A stretch of 64,000 bases of DNA from Planktotalea arctica (GTDB lineage: Bacteria; Pseudomonadota; Alphaproteobacteria; Rhodobacterales; Rhodobacteraceae). The notes beneath the pieces are model-generated. The model had not been told where the DNA came from. It was given only the letters and a program-made list of their open reading frames with translations, and made no database searches. Both the position numbers and the translations under genes were made by a program. The DNA is taken from assembly GCF_002105285.1 (NCBI RefSeq), contig NZ_MUHR01000005.1, positions 248,001-312,000 of the forward strand. The letters run 5' to 3'. Below are positions 9,005 to 17,830 of the stretch, piece by piece (position 1 is the first letter of the stretch; the number at the start of each line of letters is the position of its first letter).

Positions 9005-9718
9005 TTATTTGATAATTGTCTGCATCGCCTTGCGAATGCGTTCGTTCTCGGATTCCGCGAAACTCTGCCCCATTTCATAGGCGCGCTGCACTTCGATCAT
9101 TCGCGCGATCTGGGTTAATGGATCGACATTAGATCTCTCCAGATATCCTTGGCGCACGCGCGCATCCAGATTCGGCTCGTAAGGACCGTCAGCGCGAAAA
9201 TGAACGCCGTCGTCGCGCAGAATTTGGGTACCTTCGCTTGGCTTGACGATGCCGACCTGTCCCAAAAGCTGACCATTCGCGCTTATTGTGCCATCTGGGG
9301 CGATCGAAATATTGCCGGTGCCTCGCGGAATGAACAGCGGTGCGCCCCCGGAATCAAGTACGCGGTGCCCATCTACTGTCACCAGATCACCCTGTGAATT
9401 GGGCATGAAATGCCCTGCGCGGCTAAGCCGCTCGCCTTCAGAGGTTTGAATCAGGAAGAAGCCCTGACCGTCGATCGCCATATCGAGCGGTCCGCCAGTT
9501 TGCGTCATTGTGCCAGGCATAAGGGAGGTTACACGCGCACGCGCCGTTGCCATGGACAAGGATGGAGCATCATCAATGCTTTGCACGACTTCCGAGAACA
9601 CCAATCCTTCCTGGCGATACCCTGTCGTATTGGCGTTCGCGATATTATTGGCGATCACGCTCATCTCGCGCATCAAACCTGATTGGCGCGTCAGTGTGGT
9701 GTAGCTAGCATTTTCCAT
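9005..9718 (-). CDS. flgF: Flagellar proximal rod protein FlgF
   Basis: A 237-residue rod protein with VIANNIANANTTGYRQEG near residue 21, the central LDMAIDGQGFFLIQT segment, and the C-terminal VRQGYLERSNVDP and VQRAYEMGQSF motifs. FlgF is one of the proximal rod proteins. Length and motif order are normal. It lies downstream of fliQ with a 9-base gap and upstream of flgG. Confidence 0.95.
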   Translation of the reverse strand: MENASYTTLTRQSGLMREMSVIANNIANANTTGYRQEGLVFSEVVQSIDDAPSLSMATARARVTSLMPGTMTQTGGPLDMAIDGQGFFLIQTSEGERLSRAGHFMPNSQGDLVTVDGHRVLDSGGAPLFIPRGTGNISIAPDGTISANGQLLGQVGIVKPSEGTQILRDDGVHFRADGPYEPNLDARVRQGYLERSNVDPLTQIARMIEVQRAYEMGQSFAESENERIRKAMQTIIK

Positions 9719-9727
9719 AAGAACGTT

Positions 9728-9994
9728 TCAGCCTCCGGTGATTTGCGGGATGATCGAGCTGTGGAAATAGCTCACCAAAATTTGTGTCATGAAGCCCATG
9801 GTCATCCAAAAAACGATAACGATAGCCCCCAATTTGGGTACGAAAGTCAGGGTCATTTCCTGCACCGAGGTCAGTGCTTGGAGCAAACCGATCACTACGC
9901 CGGCGACCAGCGCCGCGCCAAGGATCGGAATGGACATGAGCACAGCCACCCAAAGCCCGTGTTGTAATGTGTCGAAGAAAACGGCTTCACGCAT
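9728..9994 (-). CDS. fliQ: Flagellar export apparatus protein FliQ
   Basis: An 88-residue protein with two membrane helices (about 14-38 and 52-76), the hallmark of FliQ, a component of the export gate with FliP and FliR. The segments GVVIGLLQALTSVQEMTLTFVPK are conserved in this family. Four bases separate it from fliE. Presence of fliQ among rod genes is the common arrangement in Rhodobacterales. Confidence 0.95.
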   Translation of the reverse strand: MREAVFFDTLQHGLWVAVLMSIPILGAALVAGVVIGLLQALTSVQEMTLTFVPKLGAIVIVFWMTMGFMTQILVSYFHSSIIPQITGG

Positions 9995-9997
9995 CGC

Positions 9998-10291
9998 TTA
10001 GACCGGCATCCGCAGGATTTCCTGATAGGCTTCCACGACCTTGTTGCGCACGGTGACTGCGGCTTCGACGGCCAGTTCGGTCTGTGCGAGGGCCTGCACC
10101 AAGGCATGCGGATCCGCGCCGCCTGTCATTGCGGCCTTAGCGATATTTTCGCTTTGTGCGAGGGTCGCAGAAAAGTCCTTGAACGTATCGGTAAAGCGCT
10201 CAGTGGCGCTGTGCTGCGCGGTTTGCCCTGGATCGACGGCTGGTTTGCTGGCTGCATAGCGCTGCGTTGCGAAGAGGGATTTCACATCCAT
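9998..10291 (-). CDS. fliE: Flagellar hook-basal body complex protein FliE
   Basis: A 97-residue protein with the FliE C-terminal signature ALAQTELAVEAAVTVRNKV and AYQEILRMPV. FliE links the MS ring to the rod and is exported early. Length matches the family (about 100). It is between flgC and fliQ in the same operon. Confidence 0.95.
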   Translation of the reverse strand: MDVKSLFATQRYAASKPAVDPGQTAQHSATERFTDTFKDFSATLAQSENIAKAAMTGGADPHALVQALAQTELAVEAAVTVRNKVVEAYQEILRMPV

Positions 10292-10321
10292 ATTCGTGGT
10301 CCTTTCGTGTGTTTCTGGGAA

Positions 10322-10702
10322 TTATCGGCGGAGCAGGTCCATCAAACTGCTGGACATTTGCCGCGTTTGATCGAGCATCTTGAGATTGGCCTCATAACTG
10401 CGCTGTGCCTCGCGTGCGTCGGCGATTTCGATAATCAACTCGACATTGGAGCTTGCGTAATAGCCGGTCTCCCCGGCAAGCGGATGCGCCGGATCATAGA
10501 TTTCGCGCAGATCGCTGGGATCAAGCGACAATCGCCCCAAAGAGACCTCTCCGGTTTCGCGCGAAAGATTGAAATCGACGACCTTACGTTGATAACCGGG
10601 CGTGTCCGCGTTCGCGATATTTTCAGACACATGACGTAAACGTGCGGATTGGGCCTTGAGGCCGCTGGTTGCGATGGAGAGAGCATTGGAAAAGTCATTC
10701 AT
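10322..10702 (-). CDS. flgC: Flagellar proximal rod protein FlgC
   Basis: A 126-residue rod protein. It contains the N-terminal VSENIANADTPGYQRKVV signature and the C-terminal VELIIEIADAREAQRSYEAN and MLDQTRQMSSSLMDLL segments of FlgC. The alternative start in another frame is a shadow. The gene follows flgB with a 15-base gap that contains a possible ribosome binding site. Confidence 0.95.
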   Translation of the reverse strand: MNDFSNALSIATSGLKAQSARLRHVSENIANADTPGYQRKVVDFNLSRETGEVSLGRLSLDPSDLREIYDPAHPLAGETGYYASSNVELIIEIADAREAQRSYEANLKMLDQTRQMSSSLMDLLRR

Positions 10703-10717
10703 AAGGGGGTTCCCGAG

Positions 10718-11119
10718 TTAAGAGCGGCCGATTGACGTGCGAAGAATGTTGAGCGACGAGCGGTAGATCGCGAGAGCGCGATCGTGCTGGCGTTTGGCAT
10801 CCACGGAGAGCAAGATTTGATCTTCGATCGCTACGGAGTTTCCGTTTGGGTCGCTTTTCGCGCGTTCATCTATCTGCACTTGCGCCTGCGCACTTGGAGG
10901 GCCGTCTTGTGTGCTACCGTTCAGGTGCCCGCTGCGCGTTGAACGCTGTGCAACCCCCAGCCTCGCATTGGCGAGCGTGTCTTTGAAGGGCGTTAGGCGC
11001 TTGGCCTTGAACCCCGGCGTATCCGCGTTCGCCATGTTTTGCGCCGCCACCGATTGTAGGCGTCCAGCATGGCTCGCCATGGCATGTGCCACCTGAAAAA
11101 TTTCTAGTTTTTGAAACAT
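10718..11119 (-). CDS. flgB: Flagellar proximal rod protein FlgB
   Basis: 133 residues from the ATG at 11119 (MFQKLEIFQVAHAMA), chosen because CGGAGGCAGAGCGTA precedes it; an in-frame extension of 26 codons upstream runs into the regulatory gap before fliI and looks non-coding. The motif VAAQNMANADTPGFKAKRL identifies the rod family. It is the first gene of the nine-gene minus-strand flagellar run, so the operon promoter should lie in 11120-11216. Confidence 0.93.
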   Translation of the reverse strand: MFQKLEIFQVAHAMASHAGRLQSVAAQNMANADTPGFKAKRLTPFKDTLANARLGVAQRSTRSGHLNGSTQDGPPSAQAQVQIDERAKSDPNGNSVAIEDQILLSVDAKRQHDRALAIYRSSLNILRTSIGRS

Positions 11120-11216
11120 TACGCTCTGCCTCCGTCGAAAAAATCTGTCTCGCTTCAACCAAGGCTTAACCCTGATTCCTTTAGAAAAAGTTTTCATGGG
11201 ATTTGAGGAGAGTTTG

Positions 11217-12572
11217 ATGACAACGCTGGGACTAGACGGGCTATTGCAGGATATTCGTGATATTCACGCAGCAAAGACCTTTGGAACGATTATCCATGTG
11301 GGCGCGGGTCTGGTGCATGTGGGGGGCATCGAAAAACGCGCGCAGGTGGGCGATCAGGTAAGTCTTTTCGCAAGCTCCGGCGCGCGAATGGGCGGGGAGG
11401 TGCTAAGTCTTTCTCGCAACGAGACAATTATTCTACCCGATGCCCAACTCAATGGGGTCTCGATCGGTGATGAAGTGCTGCTGGACGGCCCTTTGCGCCT
11501 TGCGCCTTGCGATCATTGGATCGGGCGTATCATCGATGCGTCTGGCAGGCCGATGGACGGGCGGTATTTACCACCTGGGGGCGGTGCGCGCTCGGTGCAG
11601 GGAAATGCGCCGAATCCTGCACGAAGACGTGCGCTGGGCACGCGCTTGGAAACGTCGATGTCGATCTTCAACACGCTTTTACCGGTGGTGCGCGGGCAGC
11701 GCCTCGGCCTTTTTTCCGGTTCGGGCGTAGGGAAATCATCCTTGCTCGCACATTTTGCAGGCCACATGCAGGCGGATGTGATCGTGATCGCGTTGGTCGG
11801 GGAGCGGGGCCGCGAGCTTAGGAATTTCGTGGAGAAAGTGCTTGGCCCGAAGGGCATGGCGCGCACGGTGGTTATCGCCGCGACCTCTGATCAAAGCCCG
11901 TTGCTGCGCCGTCGATGTGCGTTGACGGCGATGACCGTGGCCGAACATTTCCGCGATCAAGGCAAACATGTGCTGCTCTTGGCCGATTCGATCACCCGCT
12001 TTGCCGAAGCGCACCGCGAAATTGCGGTGGCGAGCGGCGAAGCGGCAAGTTTGCGCGGCTTTCCCGCGTCGACCGCGCATACGATCATGTCCTTGTGTGA
12101 GCGCGCGGGGCCGGGGCTTGAGGGATCGGGCGATATCACGGCGATCTTTTCGGTGCTCGTTGCGGGCTCCGACATGGAAGAACCGATCGCGGATATGATG
12201 CGCGGGGTGCTGGACGGGCATGTGGTGCTGGACCGCGCCATTGCCGAACGCGGCAGGTATCCCGCGATTGACGCGGTGCGCTCTGTCTCGCGCAGCCTGC
12301 CCGACGCGGCGAGCGAGAAAGAGAACCAGTTGATCAGCACCGCCCGCCGCCTGCTCGGCAGTTACGATGAAAGCGCGCTGATGATCCGCGCGGGGCTCTA
12401 TAGCGCTGGCAGCGATCCGGTTCTCGACATCGCGGTCAAGGCCTATCCCGAGCTCGACCGTTTCATCGGTGCGCATGAACGCCTTGATGTGTATAACAGC
12501 TTTCAGCGTCTTGAACTGATCCTCAGAAAAGCAGGTGCATTAGAACCGAGCGGGCCAATTACCCTAGCATAA
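11217..12572 (+). CDS. fliI: Flagellum-specific ATPase FliI
   Basis: 451 residues from the ATG at 11217, which follows GAGGAGAGTTTG; an in-frame ATG 21 bases earlier lacks a site. FliI is the hexameric ATPase that energises and orders flagellar export. It shows the Walker A loop GSGVGKSS (about 171-178), VALVGERGRE, the Walker B-like VLLLADSITRFAEAHREIA (about 249-267) and the SGDITAIFSVLVAGSDMEEP segment, all typical of F1-related type III ATPases. It is divergent from flgB across a 97-base gap. Confidence 0.96.
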   Translation: MTTLGLDGLLQDIRDIHAAKTFGTIIHVGAGLVHVGGIEKRAQVGDQVSLFASSGARMGGEVLSLSRNETIILPDAQLNGVSIGDEVLLDGPLRLAPCDHWIGRIIDASGRPMDGRYLPPGGGARSVQGNAPNPARRRALGTRLETSMSIFNTLLPVVRGQRLGLFSGSGVGKSSLLAHFAGHMQADVIVIALVGERGRELRNFVEKVLGPKGMARTVVIAATSDQSPLLRRRCALTAMTVAEHFRDQGKHVLLLADSITRFAEAHREIAVASGEAASLRGFPASTAHTIMSLCERAGPGLEGSGDITAIFSVLVAGSDMEEPIADMMRGVLDGHVVLDRAIAERGRYPAIDAVRSVSRSLPDAASEKENQLISTARRLLGSYDESALMIRAGLYSAGSDPVLDIAVKAYPELDRFIGAHERLDVYNSFQRLELILRKAGALEPSGPITLA

Positions 12573-12624
12573 GTGGCGCAGGTATCTATATTCTCGAGTA
12601 AGGGCGCGGCAGGAGTTCACGGTT

Positions 12625-15609
12625 ATGGTTTTACGTTTCACTAAACGGCTTGCTGCCTTTGCAGTGGCGCTTTCTGCTGTATTTGGCACGTCTGTCGCTG
12701 CGCAACAAAAAAGCGAGCGGGCGTATGTTTTTGGCAATTCGCTCATCCATCACCTAAGTGACAGCGATGAAACCACCGTTCCGCATTGGATGGCTCTTAT
12801 GGCGCGCGAGGGGGGGCACGAATTTGCCCTGAGCGGTCAATGGGGCTTTATGCGCGATTTTATGCGCACACTGCCGCCCCAGCCCAACTGGTCGTTCAAA
12901 GCGGTCAATGACGCCTGGAACAGCGAGCGGCGTCAATTCAAGGATGCGAGCCTGACGAACATCTGGATGGTGCCCGGCAATTTCATTCAGTACCAAACAC
13001 CCGATGCACCCTATGACGGCGAAAATCCCGAAAACCTGTCCCCCGTCGATGCGGCCGCTGCAATCGTGAATTGGGTGGCTGATGCCGATCCGAATGTCGG
13101 TGTTTACCTGTTTGAGGGTTGGCCAGAAATGGCGGCGGTTTCGGGTGCTTTTCCCCCAAATGCCAACGGGCTACGTGCCTATCACGAGTTTGCGACTGGC
13201 GATTACGCGGCATGGTACGACGCGTTTGCATTGGGCATTTCAGGCGCAGCGCAGGGCCGCGAGATCACGTTGATCCCTGTGTCGCGCGTCTTGTCGTCGG
13301 TCATGATGGAGACGGCTTTGTCCGAACTGGCGGCAGAGACCTTTTACGAGGACGACGCGCCGCACGGCACCTCTGCGCTTTATCTGATGGCGGCGATGGT
13401 GACGTACAACACGATCTACGGTGAACCTGTCCCCGAGAGTTTCCGCCCTCCCAGCAGTGTCGCGCCTGAGTTGCGTGCGACCTTCCCGATGGTGCGCGAT
13501 GCCATTTGGGAGCGGGTTTCTGCCTTGCCGCGCGCCCAAGCGGCGGCTGCAACGGACGCGCCAATGCAAGCGTCAATACAAACACCCGAGCCAATGCCTG
13601 AACCAGTGCAAAACGAAACACATCAGGCCCCTGCGATCACCTACGCCGATGGTGTTACTGCGCCTTCGCTGGCGATGGGTCTGAACGGTATCGCCGATTG
13701 GTCGGTGCAACATCCCTTCCTTGATCTGATGAAAACCGCGCGCCCTTGGGTCGGGCACACGAATGATCAATGGGGCGCGTTCGATGCCGAGGCATTGGAA
13801 GCTGGCGGCTATCTGGATGAATTCGGCTGGCCCCTGCGTTTGCCAGATGGCGCACGTGCGATTGAGGCGTTTATGCTGACAGATCAACCCGTTGAAGCAA
13901 CGGCGCTTGCAGGGCGCTACGTGGCCACCTTCGAGGGTCAGGGCAAACTTGATATCGCGGGGCGGGCCAAGAACGTGCGCCGCTCGGAGGGCGAAATTCG
14001 CTTTGATTACACCCCCGGTGAGGGCCTGATCGCGATCGCCATCACCGAAACCGACCCGAGCGATCACATTCGTAACATCAAGGTATTCCGGGAAAGCGAC
14101 GCCGAGCTTGTCGCTGCCGGTGTGATTTTCAATCCGGCCTGGCTCGCGCGGATCGAAAATCTGCGATCGCTGCGCTTTATGGACTGGATGTCGACCAACG
14201 GCTCCAAATCGAGCACGTGGGACAAGCGCGCCAACCTTGCCGACTATACATATGTGCGGCGCGGCGTTCCTGCCGAAGTCATGATCGAGCTGTCCAACAT
14301 GGTCGGTGCGGACCCTTGGTTCAACATGCCCCACATGGCCGATGATGGCTATTTCCGCGCGTTTGCCGAGTTGACGGAACAAACCCTGCGCCGCGATCTG
14401 CGCGCCTATGTGGAGTATTCCAACGAGGTGTGGAATTTCATCTTCCCCCAAGCGGTCTATGCGAACGAGCAATCAAAGGAACGTTGGGGCCGCGCTGCAG
14501 GGGACGATTCATGGATGCAGTTCTATGGCATGCGCTCGGCGCAAATGGCGCAAATCTGGACGGAGGTTTTCGGTGAAAATACCTCTGACCGCCTCGGCAC
14601 GGTGATCGGCACACACACGGGCTGGCTCGGCCTTGAGGAGGCATCACTTAACGCGCCGCTCTGGGTTGAAGAGGACCCTGATAAGAACTGGCCGCCCTAC
14701 GTCTATTTTACCGATTATGCGATCACTGGCTATTTCGGCTTCGAAATGGGCAGCGATGAACAAGCGCCAACCGTTCTGGGCTGGCTCGAGGATAGCGAGC
14801 GCACGGCAGTTAACGATGCGGCGGTCAAAGGCCTTCTGGGCGCAGAGCGCGACGCCTACGTCGAGCAACACAAATATGTCGCTGCGAACAAGCTGGTGGA
14901 CGCGGCCCTGCGCGAGGGATCGATCAAGGAATTGATCGAGGTGATTTTCCCCGAGCAAGCGAAGGTCGCCGAAGACCACGGGCTGCGCCTTGTCATGTAC
15001 GAGGGTGGCACGCATGTGGCCGTTAGCGGAGAGTGGTCCACGAACGAAACGCTGATCGAATTCTTCAAACAGTTCAACTATTCACCCGAAATGGGCGGTA
15101 TCTACGCCGATCTGATCACAGGTTGGAAGGATGCGACGGGCACGCTTTTCAATGCGTTCGTCGATGTGGCGAAGCCAAGCCAATACGGCAGCTGGGGCGC
15201 TTTGCGCCATTTGCAAGATGAAAATCCACGTTGGGATGCGCTTATGGCGTTTAACGCGAATACGCCTGCGTGGTGGGAAGAACGCCAGCCCGACGCCTTT
15301 GAGGGCGGGCGCGTGATCGTCGGTGATGGCGGCGCAAACGACATCAAAGGCACGCGGCGTGCGGATGTTCTGGTTGGCGGCGACGGTGATGATGTGCTGC
15401 ACCCGATGGGCGGCAACGACAAGCTGCTCGGCGGCGGCGGCTTTGATGCGGCACTCTTGCCGGGGGGGCCGTCTTCGTACACGTTTTCGCAGATCGAAGG
15501 TGGCATTCGGGTGCGCAGCAATTTCGTGGATGCGGAATTGCGCGATGTGGAAATGCTCTGGTTCGAAGCGGATGAAGACCTTGCGATCATGGTCGAAGAC
15601 CTGCGCTAG
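12625..15609 (+). CDS. Secreted SGNH-like / glycosidase-like / RTX-repeat fusion protein
   Basis: A 994-residue protein with GGCAGGAG before its ATG and a signal peptide (MVLRFTKRLAAFAVALSAV, cleavage near AAQ). Residues about 30-285 look like an SGNH hydrolase fold: YVFGNSLIHH stands where GDS motifs sit, and DDAPHGTSALY supplies a late D..H. A Pro/Glu/Gln-rich linker follows (about 305-340). The central part (about 345-905) resembles clan-A-type glycosidases: EYSNEVWN gives N600-E601, the usual acid/base context, and VMYEGGTH gives E793, spaced like a nucleophile. The C terminus has RTX-like repeats (LVGGDGDDVL, MGGNDKLLGGGGFD) that would bind calcium. It borders the polysaccharide locus and ends overlapping a convergent glycosyltransferase gene by 4 bases. 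I infer an extracellular polysaccharide-modifying enzyme; none of the activities is proven. Confidence 0.7.
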   Translation: MVLRFTKRLAAFAVALSAVFGTSVAAQQKSERAYVFGNSLIHHLSDSDETTVPHWMALMAREGGHEFALSGQWGFMRDFMRTLPPQPNWSFKAVNDAWNSERRQFKDASLTNIWMVPGNFIQYQTPDAPYDGENPENLSPVDAAAAIVNWVADADPNVGVYLFEGWPEMAAVSGAFPPNANGLRAYHEFATGDYAAWYDAFALGISGAAQGREITLIPVSRVLSSVMMETALSELAAETFYEDDAPHGTSALYLMAAMVTYNTIYGEPVPESFRPPSSVAPELRATFPMVRDAIWERVSALPRAQAAAATDAPMQASIQTPEPMPEPVQNETHQAPAITYADGVTAPSLAMGLNGIADWSVQHPFLDLMKTARPWVGHTNDQWGAFDAEALEAGGYLDEFGWPLRLPDGARAIEAFMLTDQPVEATALAGRYVATFEGQGKLDIAGRAKNVRRSEGEIRFDYTPGEGLIAIAITETDPSDHIRNIKVFRESDAELVAAGVIFNPAWLARIENLRSLRFMDWMSTNGSKSSTWDKRANLADYTYVRRGVPAEVMIELSNMVGADPWFNMPHMADDGYFRAFAELTEQTLRRDLRAYVEYSNEVWNFIFPQAVYANEQSKERWGRAAGDDSWMQFYGMRSAQMAQIWTEVFGENTSDRLGTVIGTHTGWLGLEEASLNAPLWVEEDPDKNWPPYVYFTDYAITGYFGFEMGSDEQAPTVLGWLEDSERTAVNDAAVKGLLGAERDAYVEQHKYVAANKLVDAALREGSIKELIEVIFPEQAKVAEDHGLRLVMYEGGTHVAVSGEWSTNETLIEFFKQFNYSPEMGGIYADLITGWKDATGTLFNAFVDVAKPSQYGSWGALRHLQDENPRWDALMAFNANTPAWWEERQPDAFEGGRVIVGDGGANDIKGTRRADVLVGGDGDDVLHPMGGNDKLLGGGGFDAALLPGGPSSYTFSQIEGGIRVRSNFVDAELRDVEMLWFEADEDLAIMVEDLR

Positions 15610-16868
15610 GCGCGGTTTGCCCTGATCCCTTCAATCAAAGTTTCTGCGCCCATGGAAGCATGGTAATGCGCCTCGATATGTGCGCGCCCTGCGGCGCTGA
15701 GGCGGAGCAATTCGCTTTGGTCCTCGCTCAATTGCAGGATTGCATCGGCCAGTTTTCCAGGTTCTTTGGGGGGTACCAGAATAGCGGTTTGCCCGCTTTT
15801 GATCATTTCCGTAACGCCGCCCGCATCAGTGCCGATCGTCGGCACGCCGCAGCTCATCGCTTCCATATAGGCGACGCCAAGTGGTTCGTGCCACGAGGCG
15901 AGAACGAACAGATGCGCATCGAGCAGCTTGGCTTTCACCGCCCCAGCGTCGATCGCGCCAAGCAGGCGCACGTGATCCTGCAGGCCCAATGCGCTGATCC
16001 GCTCTTCCAGAACGCGGCGATACCCGCTGCCACCCGCATCATCCTCGCCCGCAATTTCGAGATGCACATCCACGCCCTTTTGGCGCAGCATGTATACCGC
16101 TTCCATCGCATCCTGATGGCCTTTGACGATGTTCAAACGTGCACAACTGAAAACCCTAAGCGGCGCGCCATTTGCCGGGGCGATATAGGGCACCGTGCGT
16201 TTCAAAACCTCGGTGTCCACGCCCATTGCTCGAATGTAGATTTGCGCAGGCATCGTATCTCCCAAGGCCTCGCGCGCCTCTGCTTCGAGCTTGCGGGTGA
16301 TGATTGTGGCAAAGCGCGCGGCGCGCCATTTGAGCGGTTGCGCGCGCCCGTAATCAGACATCGGCCCATGCAGTGTGACGCTATACTCCGGCCCGCCCAT
16401 ATGTTTGCACATGGCCGCGATCAACGCCGCGCGCGCGCAGGAATGCACGTGAATATGATCGAGGTTTTGTGCCTGCGCATAATCAAGTAAACGTGTGGCG
16501 GCAGGCAGGCAAATCGCGATATCCTTGGCGACGCTTGCCCCATCAAGCCGCATTTGCGCGATGAATTGAAACCAGGGTTGATGCAGCGCAGCGCGCAGCA
16601 TGTTCAACGGGTTTTTTGAGGCAAGATAGGTCGTGCGCGCTATCGCCTCTTTTGACCACTCATGCGCGATAAGGCCAGTAGGGGGCGGCTGCGTGCTTAG
16701 TATATGGACATCGATGTCGCGCGCTTCCAACTCGGCAATCTCTCGCCAAAAGAAAATATGGGTCTGACCGGGGAATTGCGGCACCAGATAGCCTAGGCGC
16801 ATAGGGTGGGCAGTGTTCATAACGACAGCTTCATTAGGGCGGTGCCTCGGCAGACATAATTTCAACAA
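15606..16868 (-). CDS. GT4-family glycosyltransferase
   Basis: A 420-residue retaining glycosyltransferase with GT-B fold. Visible features are an N-terminal MRLGYLVPQFPGQTHIFF typical of exopolysaccharide GT4 enzymes, VFSCARLNIVKGHQD opening the C-terminal domain, and the nucleotide-sugar E-x7-E element in SWHEPLGVAYMEAMSCGVP near residue 330. The start used gives a 420-residue protein; a second Met at residue 23 (MRLGYL) is an equally plausible start. It is divergent from the glycosyltransferase-flippase operon, with 113 bases between. Confidence 0.87.
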   Translation of the reverse strand: MLKLCLPRHRPNEAVVMNTAHPMRLGYLVPQFPGQTHIFFWREIAELEARDIDVHILSTQPPPTGLIAHEWSKEAIARTTYLASKNPLNMLRAALHQPWFQFIAQMRLDGASVAKDIAICLPAATRLLDYAQAQNLDHIHVHSCARAALIAAMCKHMGGPEYSVTLHGPMSDYGRAQPLKWRAARFATIITRKLEAEAREALGDTMPAQIYIRAMGVDTEVLKRTVPYIAPANGAPLRVFSCARLNIVKGHQDAMEAVYMLRQKGVDVHLEIAGEDDAGGSGYRRVLEERISALGLQDHVRLLGAIDAGAVKAKLLDAHLFVLASWHEPLGVAYMEAMSCGVPTIGTDAGGVTEMIKSGQTAILVPPKEPGKLADAILQLSEDQSELLRLSAAGRAHIEAHYHASMGAETLIEGIRANRA

Positions 16869-16981
16869 ATTGAACCAATAACGGTATCAGAGTACGTAGG
16901 AGCCTTGGGAACAAGGGACACTTAGTCATCTAACATGAAAAGATGTCCACAATTTGACCTGTTTGTTTGGAAGTTCGCAAA

Positions 16982-17830
16982 ATGAGTGCCATCACCCCTG
17001 CATTGAGCCTGATTTTGCCAGCTAACAACGAGGCCGCCCATATCGGGCGTTGCCTTGACGCTGTCTTGGCCAGCGATTTTCCGCGTAACGATGCGGTTCA
17101 AATTATTGTCGTCCCCAACGGGTGTCGCGACGAAACCGCTGACATTGCGCGTAGTTTCCAAATGCGCGCACAGGTGCTGGGATGGCAACTGGATGTGATC
17201 GAGCTGGAGCACGGCAGCAAGCTCGCAGCGCTTAATGCTGCTGATTGCGCGGTCAAAGCGCCTTTGTGCGCTTATCTCGATGCGGATGTGATCGTCAGCC
17301 GAGCCTTGCTGGCAGAAATCACCGATGTGCTTGGTGGCAACAAACCTGCCTATGCCAGTGGCGCGGTGCGTCTGAGCCGTGCGAAAAGCTGTTTCACCCG
17401 CGCCTACGCGCAGTTCTATCTGCAAACACCGTTCATGAAGCAACCCGCCCCAGGATGCGGCTTTTTCGCGATGAATAGCGCGGGCCGCGCGCGCTTTGGC
17501 AATTGGCCTGCGATCATTTCCGACGACACTTTTGCGCGCCTGAAATTTGCACCGGATGAGCGTTACGAGGTGAACGCCGGCTATGACTGGCCTCTTGTTG
17601 ATGGCATGAAAAACCTGATCCGTGTGCGCCGTCGCCAAAATGCTGGTGTGCATGAGTTGAATACAAAATTCCCTGACTTACTGCGCAATGATGCGAAGTT
17701 GCGCTTCGCCCCAAGCGCCGTGCTAAAGGCTGTTTTGCGTCATCCCATTGGCACGCTCGCCTATGGTATCGTCTCGCTTACCGTGAAATTAACCCCAAGC
17801 AGAACAAGCACTTGGGAGCGCGGCAGATGA
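16982..17830 (+). CDS. GT2-family glycosyltransferase
   Basis: 282 residues from the ATG at 16982 (MSAITPALSLILPANNEA), preceded by GGAAG. GT-A fold features: LILPANNEAAHIGRCLDAVL at the start, VVPNGCRDETADIA, and the DXD-type CAYLDADVIVSRAL metal site near residue 97. The family transfers sugars from nucleotide donors to lipid-linked acceptors on the cytoplasmic face. It opens the plus-strand run that leads to the flippase (ATGA overlap) and then to the polyketide synthase. Confidence 0.88.
   Translation: MSAITPALSLILPANNEAAHIGRCLDAVLASDFPRNDAVQIIVVPNGCRDETADIARSFQMRAQVLGWQLDVIELEHGSKLAALNAADCAVKAPLCAYLDADVIVSRALLAEITDVLGGNKPAYASGAVRLSRAKSCFTRAYAQFYLQTPFMKQPAPGCGFFAMNSAGRARFGNWPAIISDDTFARLKFAPDERYEVNAGYDWPLVDGMKNLIRVRRRQNAGVHELNTKFPDLLRNDAKLRFAPSAVLKAVLRHPIGTLAYGIVSLTVKLTPSRTSTWERGR

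Noticed and set aside
11120-11216. CtrA-type site (TTAACC) in the flgB-fliI gap
   Set aside because: Only a single half-site at about 11166 could be seen, without the second TTAA at the right distance.
13573-14472. 299-codon minus-strand open frame
   Set aside because: Antisense to the large secreted fusion protein, whose domains account for this stretch.
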